A DNA stretch of 64,000 bases, taken from NCBI RefSeq assembly GCF_900111605.1, contig NZ_FOIA01000001.1, positions 172,245-236,244 of the forward strand, given 5' to 3'. Every line of letters begins with the position of its first letter. The stretch's first letter is position 1. The notes beneath the pieces are model-generated. The model did not search any database. It worked only from the letters and a program-made list of their open reading frames with translations, and was not told the origin of the DNA. A program made the translations under genes and the position numbers. This document shows, one piece after another, positions 56,080 to 64,000 of the stretch. This DNA is from Nitrosomonas marina (lineage in GTDB: Bacteria; Pseudomonadota; Gammaproteobacteria; Burkholderiales; Nitrosomonadaceae).

Positions 56080-56916
56080 ATGAAGCCCGACTCAATCAAT
56101 TATAAAATTATCACTGCACAGCCCGATTTCCTGGCAAAAGTTATTCACATTGATGCAAACTCAGATCGTTGTTTTCAGGAAATGGATAGCCTGTTACGCA
56201 CCGATCAAGGCGCTGTGTCTTTGATACTTCGTGTGGCAAATTCAGCAATGTATAGCAGAGGCAAAGATATTAAGACAATACCGCATGCGATTAATTTGTT
56301 GGGTATCAATGTTATTCGTTCTCTAGCGGTGCTATCGGTATCCCGCTCTATTTTTACACGCAATAAAAACCGGCTGATTAAGCAGCATGTCTGGCAGCAC
56401 TCATTGTTGACAGCACTGGCAAGCCAGCAAATTTGTGTTGAAATGGGAAAGAAATCGCATGCCGAAGAAGCGTTTGTTGCGGGGTTATTGCATGATATAG
56501 GGAAAGTACTGTTATTTTACAATAGTCCGGATAAATACAGTCTGGTCCTTGGCCATGCATTAGAAACGCCTTGTTCCTATGCAGATGCAGAGCAAAAATT
56601 TCTCGGAATCGATCATTATGAAGTTGGCAAGAAAGCGGTTGCTGAATGGAGATTACCTGCATATTTTAACTACTACGTTGCTACCCATCTCGATACGCCA
56701 GCGACTTTTCCGGCAAATAGCAGTGCTGTACATTTTTTAGCTATTGCGAATAGTTTTGTCAAATATGCGGGATTTGGTGCAAACAAATCCGATCCGTCAG
56801 AACGCAAGGAGAAACTGATGAAATTGGGTGCAAGCGATAATTTTAGTGATTATCTATTGGATGAATCGTTTATGCAGCAACTGGTTCAAAGCGAAATCTA
56901 TCGGTTGTGTATTTGA
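56080..56916 (+). CDS. HDOD domain signalling protein
   Basis: A 278-residue protein made largely of an HDOD domain: LRTDQGAVSLILRVANSAMYSR near residue 39, IPHAINLLGINVIRSLAVL near 67, then EEAFVAGLLHDIGKVLLFY near 130 (HD-like), and HYEVGKKAVAEWRLP. HDOD proteins act as scaffolds or sensors in c-di-GMP and stress circuits, usually without hydrolase activity, but here an HD pair is kept. It is followed after 37 bases by a class III nucleotide cyclase gene. Confidence 0.85.
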   Translation: MKPDSINYKIITAQPDFLAKVIHIDANSDRCFQEMDSLLRTDQGAVSLILRVANSAMYSRGKDIKTIPHAINLLGINVIRSLAVLSVSRSIFTRNKNRLIKQHVWQHSLLTALASQQICVEMGKKSHAEEAFVAGLLHDIGKVLLFYNSPDKYSLVLGHALETPCSYADAEQKFLGIDHYEVGKKAVAEWRLPAYFNYYVATHLDTPATFPANSSAVHFLAIANSFVKYAGFGANKSDPSERKEKLMKLGASDNFSDYLLDESFMQQLVQSEIYRLCI

Positions 56917-56953
56917 AGTACGGATAAGGCCGGGGCGATTAATATGATCATTG

Positions 56954-58552
56954 ATGTCTATGGATGCAAGCGCTGATACACGTTTAACACAACATATCAT
57001 TATTACATCCCTTGAGCAGAATATCTGGGACGATGTGAAAATTTTACTGAATAGTAGGTTAAGCAAGCTCCGGATAGAGCAATTAGCCGAGCCTTCGTTT
57101 TTTTTGATGCACCAGCTGGTGACAAATTTGATTAATGCTTTACACTACAATGTGTTTCGGCAAGTCGTACGAACTGACTTCGGCTTGGGGGCAAACAATG
57201 ATGAAACAGAACTGAAAGCGCTGTTTAATAGCGAACTGGCCGATCATGGTGACAGAAATATCGCTAAATTCTGTGAATTGAATGATTTGTATATTTCTCT
57301 GGCTTTTGACGATACAGAAGAAACCATTGTTGTAATCAATGCACCAGAATTCTGTAGAGATGCGGTGCAACGCAGTCATAAACTGATTCAAACACTGGGT
57401 TACGCAGTTGAAAACAACAAACCGGCGTCTAATGCAAGATATTATTCGATTAAACTTGTAAAACATCTGGCGAATCAGCATCCTGACATTCTGCCGGAGT
57501 TGGTCACAAGGAAGAATGAGTTAAGCAGCCTGAAGGACATTTTTTCTCAGCTTGCCTACGGCATAGTGTGTTTTACCGGAATTGGTGGTATTCAGGCAGT
57601 TTCGCCGTCAATCTTGGGACTTCTTGGGTTGCAGGTAAATAAGGCGTCTCATGAAATATTCGCCAGATCCATTTCAATTCATTTTTATAACGATGTGATA
57701 TGGGGTATGGTGCTTGAATCATCGAGCGGTAAATTTGAAAATTACAGAGTACGAGTAAAGACGCAAAAAAATCCTGAAGAATCAGTCTTGTTTAATGTCA
57801 GCGGCTTCCGTGATGGCAATGCGACCATTCACACGTTATGGCAAAAAATTTCGCTGGATGGTGGTAATACGAACAACCTGTCGGAAGGCGACCTTATCAA
57901 TGAAGCCAAGGTACATAATATAACCCGAAATTATGTACCACAACTGGTTGAAAAGAAGGCCAGGGAAGTGGTCAGGCTTGGCAGCAATTTGCTCAAAAAT
58001 GAAGAGTGTTATTTTGCTGTGTTGTTTTGTGACATTGTTGGATTTACCAGGTTTGTAGAACAGAGTGAAGAGGAAGAGTCAATTATTCATGTATTAAATT
58101 CGGTTTTGCGCAGAATTTCATTGTCTGTAAAAAAATTTGGCGGATTTATAGACAAGTTTATGGGTGATTGTATTATGGTGTTGTTTCGAAATCCATACGA
58201 TGCGGTGATGGCGGCGCTGGAAATGCAAAGACACTCTCAAGATATCAATTCATTGCGAGAACGTGCGGATCTGGAGAAACTTCAGTTACGTATTGGAATA
58301 CACTGGGGAAAAGTGATCATAGGTAATGTTGGTACACCGGAACGACTGGATTGGACAACAATAGGTGATGTTGTAAATACAGCTTCTCGTATCGAAAAAA
58401 ACTGTCAGCCCGGAAGTGTTCTGATCAGTGAAATTATGAGAGAGGCTATAGAGCACAGCGACGATATAAGCTTCAGATGCGGTGATACATTTTATATCAG
58501 CCTCAAAGGTAAAAAAGAAAAGCTGGCAGTCTGTTACGCATATTCAAACTGA
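56954..58552 (+). CDS. Class III adenylate/guanylate cyclase with PAS-like sensor region
   Basis: A protein of about 532 residues. The N-terminal ~200 residues have no assigned domain. A PAS-like segment follows (LAYGIVCFTGIGGIQAVSPSILGLLG near residue 195). The cyclase homology domain covers about 350-532: FAVLFCDIVGFTRFVEQS (metal Asp), GGFIDKFMGDCIMVLF (second metal Asp), and GNVGTPERLDWTTIGDVVNTASRIE. The substrate-specifying residues suggest adenylate but this is uncertain. ATG starts at 56954 and 56960 are close; a TTG at 56951 is also in frame. It probably works with the HDOD protein encoded just before. Confidence 0.9.
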   Translation: MSMDASADTRLTQHIIITSLEQNIWDDVKILLNSRLSKLRIEQLAEPSFFLMHQLVTNLINALHYNVFRQVVRTDFGLGANNDETELKALFNSELADHGDRNIAKFCELNDLYISLAFDDTEETIVVINAPEFCRDAVQRSHKLIQTLGYAVENNKPASNARYYSIKLVKHLANQHPDILPELVTRKNELSSLKDIFSQLAYGIVCFTGIGGIQAVSPSILGLLGLQVNKASHEIFARSISIHFYNDVIWGMVLESSSGKFENYRVRVKTQKNPEESVLFNVSGFRDGNATIHTLWQKISLDGGNTNNLSEGDLINEAKVHNITRNYVPQLVEKKAREVVRLGSNLLKNEECYFAVLFCDIVGFTRFVEQSEEEESIIHVLNSVLRRISLSVKKFGGFIDKFMGDCIMVLFRNPYDAVMAALEMQRHSQDINSLRERADLEKLQLRIGIHWGKVIIGNVGTPERLDWTTIGDVVNTASRIEKNCQPGSVLISEIMREAIEHSDDISFRCGDTFYISLKGKKEKLAVCYAYSN

Positions 58553-58856
58553 TGAAGTTAACCACAATACTGACAATAATAACTCAATGTAGTTTGAAGA
58601 TGCTGAGTGGATGAAATCCTAATTGATTTGTGTAAATGATCTGGATACAAGTAACTGTGGCAACACGATTCAGTAGTGGCAGACCGCTAACCCGCGTACC
58701 TTGTGATTTGCTGCCGCGCTATAAACTGCGTAGAGGCACTATAACATTATTTTAAATAATCAAGTGAGTCTGTTTTAGCATCGCTGCGCCAATACAGAAG
58801 GGTTCTCAATACCCCGATGTGCTTGGTTACTTCAGCAGCAGCAAAAGTCTTAAAGA
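58553..58856. other. Gene-free spacer between the cyclase and fabI
   Basis: No gene is visible. On the minus strand a TTGATT...TATAGT pair spaced by 15 bases near 58740-58770 could be a weak promoter reading away from fabI toward the cyclase end, but nothing follows it. No terminator hairpin stands out. Confidence 0.4.
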
Positions 58857-59642
58857 TTATTCGCCGAGACTAAAAGCCACTGTATTAAATCCGGCGTCAA
58901 CATAAGTAATCTCACCTGTGATGCCGCTTGCCAGGTCACTGCAAAGAAATGCTGCCACATTGCCAACTTCTTCGATGGTAACGTTGCGTCTTAATGGCGA
59001 AACTTTTTCCGTATAGCCCAATAATTTTCCAAAATTACCTATTCCGGCAGCTGCGAGTGTTTTGATAGGGCCGGCAGATATAGCATTTACCCGGATTCCC
59101 TTGGGTCCCAAACTCGACGCCATAAAACGCACATTTGCTTCCAGGCTGGCTTTTGCCAGTCCCATGACATTGTAATTTGGCATCACCCGAACTGCTCCCA
59201 AATAACTGAGTGACAATAACGCGGCATTCCTGTTCTGCATGAGTGGTAGCCCGGCTTTTGCCATCGCTGAGAAACTATAAGCGCTGATGTCATGTGCGAT
59301 ACGGTACGCCTCACGATTGACGCTTTCAAGATAATCACCCGTTAGCGCTTCGCGTGGAGCATAGGCGATTGAATGAATGATGCAATCGAGCCCATCCCAA
59401 TGATTCCGCAGTTTTTCAAAACACTGGGTTATTTCGCTGTCGCTTGCGACATCGCATGGTAACAATATATCGCTATCCATGTCGGCTGCCAATTTTTCAA
59501 TTCTGCTCCGGAGATTTTCATTTTGGTAAGTAAAAGCAAGCGCGGCACCTTCTCGGTGCATGGCTTGCGCGATACCATAGGCAATTGAGCGATTACTGAG
59601 TAATCCGGTAATGAGCACACGTTTGTTGTTGAGGAATCCCAT
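58857..59642 (-). CDS. fabI: Enoyl-ACP reductase (NADH), FabI
   Basis: A 261-residue SDR-like reductase. [22 protein letters not shown] is the FabI start, [15 protein letters not shown] lies near residue 93, and the catalytic Tyr/Lys are in [16 protein letters not shown] near 155-162, the Y-x6-K FabI spacing. It completes each round of fatty acid elongation and is the triclosan target. The start at 59642 has a GGAA site; the frame is open 26 codons beyond without one. Confidence 0.95.
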   Translation of the reverse strand: MGFLNNKRVLITGLLSNRSIAYGIAQAMHREGAALAFTYQNENLRSRIEKLAADMDSDILLPCDVASDSEITQCFEKLRNHWDGLDCIIHSIAYAPREALTGDYLESVNREAYRIAHDISAYSFSAMAKAGLPLMQNRNAALLSLSYLGAVRVMPNYNVMGLAKASLEANVRFMASSLGPKGIRVNAISAGPIKTLAAAGIGNFGKLLGYTEKVSPLRRNVTIEEVGNVAAFLCSDLASGITGEITYVDAGFNTVAFSLGE

Positions 59643-59887
59643 AAAATTTCCTTGTAAATTTTTTTGTAATCGTGAATTATTATAGCCGATGCTGATATTC
59701 ATTAGAATGAATACGATCAATTCAGCACATCTGAAATCTTTTCTGAGTGGTGCTCTTTTTAGCGATAGAATTAACTGATTGTTGATTGCGTGATCGGCTA
59801 TGTTTTTACCATTTGATTGTCTGGCACACAGCCCAGAATGAATTGCACAACGAGTTTAGAACGAAAGGACAGACTAAAGCATTGACA

Positions 59888-62122
59888 ATGAAATTGTTTA
59901 GTAATCACGCAAGAACCATATTTTACTCTTTGTTTGCAGGCTTCACTGCTGCATTGTTAACTGCATGTGATTCAGTAGTATGGAATAATCCTTATCCAGT
60001 TCATGATGAAGGTGAAAACATCCTATATAATGTTTTTACTGAACGCCCTAAACACCTGGATCCAGTCCAGTCTTATAGCGCAAACGAAATTCAATTTACT
60101 GCTCAGATCTATCAGCCACCTCTGCAATATCATTATTTGAAGCGACCCTTCACGCTAATTCCCTACACGACAGTCGCAATGCCGAACGTGACGTATTATG
60201 ATCATGATGATTATCCGTTGCCCGACGACATCGAAGCTGATGAAATAGCTTATACACAATATGAAATATCTATTAGGCCAGGTATTTTTTATCAACCGCA
60301 TCCGGCATTTGCCAAGAGTGACCAGAATGAATGGTTGTATCATCAGTTGAATGACAATGAACTTGCGTCCATTTATCAATTATCCGATTTTTCTGATACT
60401 GGAACACGTGAACTAACCGCACACGACTATGCGTATCAAATAAAGCGACTGGCGCATCCAAGGCTGCATTCCCCTATTTATGGGTTAATGGCTGATTATA
60501 TCGTTGGGCTGCGGGAATATGCAGGTGCGCTGAGAGAGGTACTATTCAGTGAACAGGCAAGCACCACATTTCTGGATTTGAACGAGTATCATCTGGAGGG
60601 TGTGGATGTGGTGGATGACTATACTTACCGAATAAAAATAAATGGAAAATATCCTCAATTTATTTATTGGCTGGCCATGCCTTTTTTCTCTCCGATTCCA
60701 TGGGAGGCCGATCGATTTTATTCACAAAAAGGTCTGGTCGAAAAAAATATTTCATTGGACTGGTATCCGGTCGGAACCGGTCCTTATATGCTCACAGAAA
60801 ACAATCCGAATTTACGCATGGTACTGGAAAAAAATCCGAATTTTCATGGAGAGTTTTATCCAGAACAGGGTATGCCTGAAGACTATCAAAATGGTTTGTT
60901 GTCCGATGCAGGTAAACCTATTCCCTTTATCGACAAGATTGTTTATTCGCGAGAACGTGAGGGTATTCCACGATGGAACAAATTCCTGCAGGGCTACTAT
61001 GATGCTTCGGGCATAGGTTCTGACAGTTTTGATCAGGCAGTTCAATTGGTGGGACAGGGGGAGGCAACGGTTACCGATAAAATGGCTAAGCAGGGTATAC
61101 GGCTCGAGACGACGGTGGCAGTTTCTACATTCTATATTGGATTCAATATGCTCGATCCCGTTGTCGGTGGAAGTGATACCGAACAATCGCGTAACGCTGC
61201 ACGTAAACTTCGTCAGGCAATTGCAATAGCGGTTGACTATGAAGAATTTATTTCGATTTTCGCCAACGGCAGAGGATTACCTGCACACGGTCCGATAGCC
61301 CCGGGTGTGCCGGGGCATCGATATGGCGAAGCGGGAATGAATTCAATTGTCTATGATTGGGTCAACGACGGCCCGCAGCGCAAATCGATTCAAGTAGCAA
61401 GGTATCTGCTAGCTGAAGCTGGTTATCCAAATGGAATAGACCATAGAACCGGAGCTCCGCTTGTACTGTATTTCGATGTGACCGCGCGTAGTTCAGAGGA
61501 TCGTTCAATGCTGGACTGGATGCGTAAGCAATTTCAGAAACTGAATATACAGCTGGTCGTCAGAAGTACGGATTATAACCGTTTTCAGGACAAGATTCGG
61601 AAAGGGAATGCACAGATTTTTGAATGGGGATGGCATGCTGACTACCCGGATCCCGAGAATTTTCTTTTTTTACTTTATGGCCCTCAGCGAAAAGTGGGAA
61701 ATACAAGTGGAAATGCTGCAAATAATGCAGCCAATTATAATAATCCCGAATATGATCATTTGTTCGAACAGATGAAGGATATGGAAAATGGTCCCGAGCG
61801 GCAGGCTATTATTGATCAAATGGTAGATGTACTCCGAAATGATGCGCCATGGCTATGGGGTTATCATCCAAAAGAATACGGGTTGTATCATGAATGGTTT
61901 AAAAATATCAAACCGAACAGGATTTCCAACAATAATGTGAAATATTACCGAATAGACGCAGCGTTAAGACAGAAAAAGCGCCTGGAATGGAATAAGCCTG
62001 TATTGTGGCCTATCGGGTTGGTTGCGATCATTGTGATGGTCAGCCTGACCCCGGCTATTGCTACATACCGCCGCTATGAACGCAGTAAAGGGATTCAAAA
62101 TTTTCAGATGAAGTCGCACTAG
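59888..62122 (+). CDS. Oligopeptide/dipeptide-type ABC substrate-binding lipoprotein with C-terminal membrane helix
   Basis: A 744-residue protein. The N terminus is a lipoprotein signal ending ALLTACDS. The SBP_bac_5 core follows, with NVFTERPKHLDPVQSYSANEIQFT near residue 45, LAMPFFSPIPWEADRFY in the middle, and a late FEWGWHADYPDPENFLFLLYG near 575. The last ~40 residues carry a transmembrane helix (VLWPIGLVAIIVMVSLTPAIA) and a basic tail, unusual for an ABC binding protein. It is longer than DppA/OppA by about 200 residues. The start at 59888 fits the signal; no good ribosome site is visible. The permease gene follows by 9 bases. Confidence 0.85.
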   Translation: MKLFSNHARTIFYSLFAGFTAALLTACDSVVWNNPYPVHDEGENILYNVFTERPKHLDPVQSYSANEIQFTAQIYQPPLQYHYLKRPFTLIPYTTVAMPNVTYYDHDDYPLPDDIEADEIAYTQYEISIRPGIFYQPHPAFAKSDQNEWLYHQLNDNELASIYQLSDFSDTGTRELTAHDYAYQIKRLAHPRLHSPIYGLMADYIVGLREYAGALREVLFSEQASTTFLDLNEYHLEGVDVVDDYTYRIKINGKYPQFIYWLAMPFFSPIPWEADRFYSQKGLVEKNISLDWYPVGTGPYMLTENNPNLRMVLEKNPNFHGEFYPEQGMPEDYQNGLLSDAGKPIPFIDKIVYSREREGIPRWNKFLQGYYDASGIGSDSFDQAVQLVGQGEATVTDKMAKQGIRLETTVAVSTFYIGFNMLDPVVGGSDTEQSRNAARKLRQAIAIAVDYEEFISIFANGRGLPAHGPIAPGVPGHRYGEAGMNSIVYDWVNDGPQRKSIQVARYLLAEAGYPNGIDHRTGAPLVLYFDVTARSSEDRSMLDWMRKQFQKLNIQLVVRSTDYNRFQDKIRKGNAQIFEWGWHADYPDPENFLFLLYGPQRKVGNTSGNAANNAANYNNPEYDHLFEQMKDMENGPERQAIIDQMVDVLRNDAPWLWGYHPKEYGLYHEWFKNIKPNRISNNNVKYYRIDAALRQKKRLEWNKPVLWPIGLVAIIVMVSLTPAIATYRRYERSKGIQNFQMKSH

Positions 62123-62131
62123 AGTGTATAT

Positions 62132-63109
62132 ATGCTGAGCTATATCATCCGTCGCATTCTATATGCCATTCCAATTCTGATCGGTGTGAATCTACTAACG
62201 TTTGCTTTGTTTTTTGTGGTGAATACGCCGGATGATATGGCACGTATGCAACTCGGCATTAAATATGTGACACCTGAAGCAATCGAAAAGTGGAAAGTTG
62301 AGCGTGGTTATGACAAGCCGTTATTGTTTAATGAAGGGCAGACCGGTCTGAATAAGTTGACGCAAACCATTTTTTTTGAAAAATCAGTCTCGATGTTTGC
62401 ATTTGATTTTGGTCACTCCGACGAGGGTCGCGATATAGGATACGAGATTAAATCGCGCATGCTGCCAAGTTTCGCAATAGCGCTTCCAGTATTTATTCTT
62501 GGATTGATATCCTATATCACTTTTGCGCTGTTGATGGTTTTCTTTCGGGCCACATATATTGATTTCTGGGGTGTTGTGTTGTGCGTGGCCTTTATGTCAA
62601 TTTCAAGTCTCTTTTATATAATTGCAGGGCAGTTTTTAATCAGCAAATTATGGCACTTGGTGCCAATTTCTGGATTTGGAACCGGAATTGATGCTGTCAA
62701 ATTCCTTATCTTGCCGGTGATTATCGGTGTTATCAGCAGTGCAGGTGCCAATACGAGATGGTATCGCACTATTTTTCTCGAAGAAATGGGTAAGGAATAT
62801 GTTCGTACTGCGCGGGCAAAAGGATTATCAGAGCACATTGTCTTATTTAAACATGTGCTCAAGAATGCTTTGATACCGATTCTGACTGGTGCTGTTGTTC
62901 TCGTACCGCTGCTTTTTTTGGGTAGTCTGATCGTCGAATCCTTTTTTGGAATACCAGGATTAGGGAGTTTTACCATTGATGCAATCAATTCGCAGGATTT
63001 TGCAATTGTACGGGCGATGGTTTTTTTAGGATCGGTGCTCTATATTGTTGGTCTGATATTGACCGATATTTCATATACACTGGTTGATCCCAGGATTCGC
63101 TTGAACTAG
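62132..63109 (+). CDS. ABC transporter permease, DppB/OppB type
   Basis: A 325-residue inner-membrane permease with about six helices: MLSYIIRRILYAIPILIGV at the start, and the EAA loop YVRTARAKGLSEHIVLFKHVLKNALIP near residue 225 that contacts the ATPase. The end GLILTDISYTLVDPRIRL is typical of DppB/YejB proteins. No DppC-type permease and no ATPase gene follow; the next feature is a tRNA cluster. The partner subunits must be encoded elsewhere or be shared. Confidence 0.92.
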   Translation: MLSYIIRRILYAIPILIGVNLLTFALFFVVNTPDDMARMQLGIKYVTPEAIEKWKVERGYDKPLLFNEGQTGLNKLTQTIFFEKSVSMFAFDFGHSDEGRDIGYEIKSRMLPSFAIALPVFILGLISYITFALLMVFFRATYIDFWGVVLCVAFMSISSLFYIIAGQFLISKLWHLVPISGFGTGIDAVKFLILPVIIGVISSAGANTRWYRTIFLEEMGKEYVRTARAKGLSEHIVLFKHVLKNALIPILTGAVVLVPLLFLGSLIVESFFGIPGLGSFTIDAINSQDFAIVRAMVFLGSVLYIVGLILTDISYTLVDPRIRLN

Positions 63110-63438
63110 CTTGTATGCTGTCAGCGGCCATAGTCCTGCCGACATGGGCGAGTGAAACAATCTTGCAATGCCTTGCAGATTGCTTCATTTTGAAACGGGG
63201 CTATGGCAAGAATCACACTTGCCCGGTCTCGGATTTTTGTAGAACAATCCATGCTGATTGAGACAGGGATAGTTAGCGCTGGTGTATCGGTATTGTGTAT
63301 CGTTTTGAGTAATAAGGCTGTTTGCTTGTCCATAGCCGCTAGAAAATAAGGTTAGACAGGAATTTGCTTTTTTCTCTCTAAATTTAGTTGTTCGACGAAT
63401 CCAAGTTTTAAATTTGTATAATATATTGTAATAAGTGT
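63110..63438. other. Gene-free region between the ABC permease and the tRNA promoter
   Basis: No gene is supported. A 70-codon minus-strand frame (63121-63333) has no ribosome site or known fold. This is where the remaining ABC subunit genes would be expected but are missing. The last 70 bases are AT-rich and lead into the tRNA promoter. Confidence 0.5.
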
Positions 63439-63467
63439 TTGACTTATTGTTGGGATATATTCATAAT
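63439..63467 (+). promoter_or_regulatory. Promoter of the tRNA-Tyr/Gly/Thr-tuf block
   Basis: TTGACT at 63439-63444 and CATAAT at 63462-63467 have 17 bases between them. A start about seven bases on falls in CACCGG, a GC-rich discriminator, 8 bases before tRNA-Tyr. A GC-rich discriminator is the usual mark of stringent (ppGpp) control of stable RNA promoters. Confidence 0.7.
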
Positions 63468-63481
63468 CACCGGTTTCGTTT

Positions 63482-63566
<85 letters not shown>

Positions 63567-63658
63567 TATGGGAATCAGTAGTTGGGCAAAATTGAACAGA
63601 GTGGAGATGTGTGCCATTTACTTTTTGGCGGCAAGAATTGACTCCTATTTAAATGTGT

Positions 63659-63732
63659 GCGGGTGTAGCTCAATGGTAGAGCAGAAGCCTTCCAAGCTTA
63701 CGACGAGGGTTCGATTCCCTTCACCCGCTCCA
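63659..63732 (+). tRNA. glyT: tRNA-Gly (TCC)
   Basis: 74 bases including CCA. GCGGGTG pairs with CACCCGC, the D arm is AGCTCAATGGTAGAGC, and the anticodon loop CTTCCAA sits between AAGC and GCTT, giving TCC. The T-loop is TTCGATT. Confidence 0.95.
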
Positions 63733-63793
63733 GCTGGAGTTATGGGTAATTGAATGTGATCTACTAATTATTAGTGATGTAATAAAAAAGATT

Positions 63794-63868
<75 letters not shown>

Positions 63869-63912
63869 GAAATTGTAAACAAGGTATAGCAGTAAGCTAG
63901 AGGGAACAGGTC

Positions 63913-64000
63913 ATGGCAAAGAGCAAGTTTGAGCGTTCGAAACCACATGTAAATGTGGGCACGATAGGACATGTGGATCATGGTAAGACGACGCTGACGG
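63913..64000 (+). CDS. tuf: Elongation factor Tu, N-terminal part
   Basis: Only the first 29 codons are in the window: [20 protein letters not shown], then VDHGKTTLT, the G1 P-loop of EF-Tu. EF-Tu delivers aminoacyl-tRNA to the ribosome. The gene follows tRNA-Thr directly, as in many proteobacteria, and is probably read from the tRNA promoter upstream. The rest lies beyond the window. Confidence 0.97.
   Translation, partial: MAKSKFERSKPHVNVGTIGHVDHGKTTLT

Noticed and set aside
63121..63333. 70-codon minus-strand frame after the ABC permease
   Set aside because: No ribosome site or similarity that I can recognise.
63568..63753. Plus-strand frame ending in a CGCSSMVEQKPSKLTTRVRF-type sequence over tRNA-Gly
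   Set aside because: This is the standard false protein from reading through tRNA-Gly.

Overview
The window reads as chromosome of a betaproteobacterial chemolithoautotroph, most likely a Nitrosomonas-type ammonia oxidiser. This is inferred from a form IA (green-like) RubisCO operon in the order cbbR / cbbL-cbbS-cbbQ-cbbO, an NADP-type glutamate dehydrogenase, many Tat- and Sec-exported redox proteins, and a tRNA-Tyr/Gly/Thr-tuf block. No ammonia-oxidation gene and no rRNA lie in the window, so the genus is an inference.

Layout. 1-2.7 kb: the end of an LpoA-like lipoprotein gene, yraN, a pteridine-reductase-type SDR and a MidA-type methyltransferase. 2.9-3.2 kb: the first copy of an unusual ~266 bp palindromic repeat. 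3.2-11.4 kb: a stress block of a CPA2 cation/proton antiporter with a UspE-like protein, a hemerythrin-like protein, a phosphoribosyltransferase, an M48 lipoprotein protease, a Lon-like protease with a degenerate ATP site, and a second tandem universal stress protein. 11.5-13.1 kb: a VOC protein, then an overlapping GH24 lysozyme / LprI-like pair. 13.1-15.8 kb: an arsenic operon arsR-arsI-arsC-arsB with a promoter and operator directly at the arsR start. 16-21.5 kb: a HxlR regulator divergent from mdaB, a YgiN-like monooxygenase, an SDR, an epoxide hydrolase, a peroxiredoxin-like protein and a zinc alcohol dehydrogenase, which looks like a quinone/electrophile detoxification set. 21.6-27.9 kb: a PEP-CTERM-like exported protein, a di-haem peroxidase, a DUF6279 lipoprotein, a rhodanese and a DUF3422 membrane protein.

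28-34.4 kb is the carbon-fixation region, with a strong terminator/attenuator between cbbS and cbbQ and three tandem 12-bp repeats before cbbL. 34.4-40 kb: a secreted polysaccharide-lyase-like protein, a GNAT, two small membrane proteins, a SpoIIAA-like protein and a diguanylate cyclase. 40-50.2 kb has a phosphate theme: ppk1 and ppx converge, phoX is preceded by a four-unit Pho-box array, and a PIN-PhoH protein follows. A His/Asp-tailed cytochrome c and a class I fructose-bisphosphate aldolase sit between them. The second copy of the palindromic repeat ends exactly in the phoH stop codon. 50.2-63.1 kb: cca, slt, gdhA (with a perfect 13-bp terminator stem), a Tat-exported intradiol dioxygenase-like protein, an HDOD protein next to a class III nucleotide cyclase, fabI, and an oligopeptide-type ABC binding protein and permease with no ATPase. 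63.4 kb to the end: a strong promoter, tRNA-Tyr, tRNA-Gly, tRNA-Thr and the start of tuf.

The most novel-looking element is the repeat at 2953-3218 and 48600-48866. Its whole length folds into an outer ~26-28 bp stem carrying two long arms. The two copies differ by a matched indel in both halves of the outer stem and by changes that keep arm pairing, while a 1-nt indel breaks the internal reading frame. This argues for selection or homogenisation of structure, not of protein.
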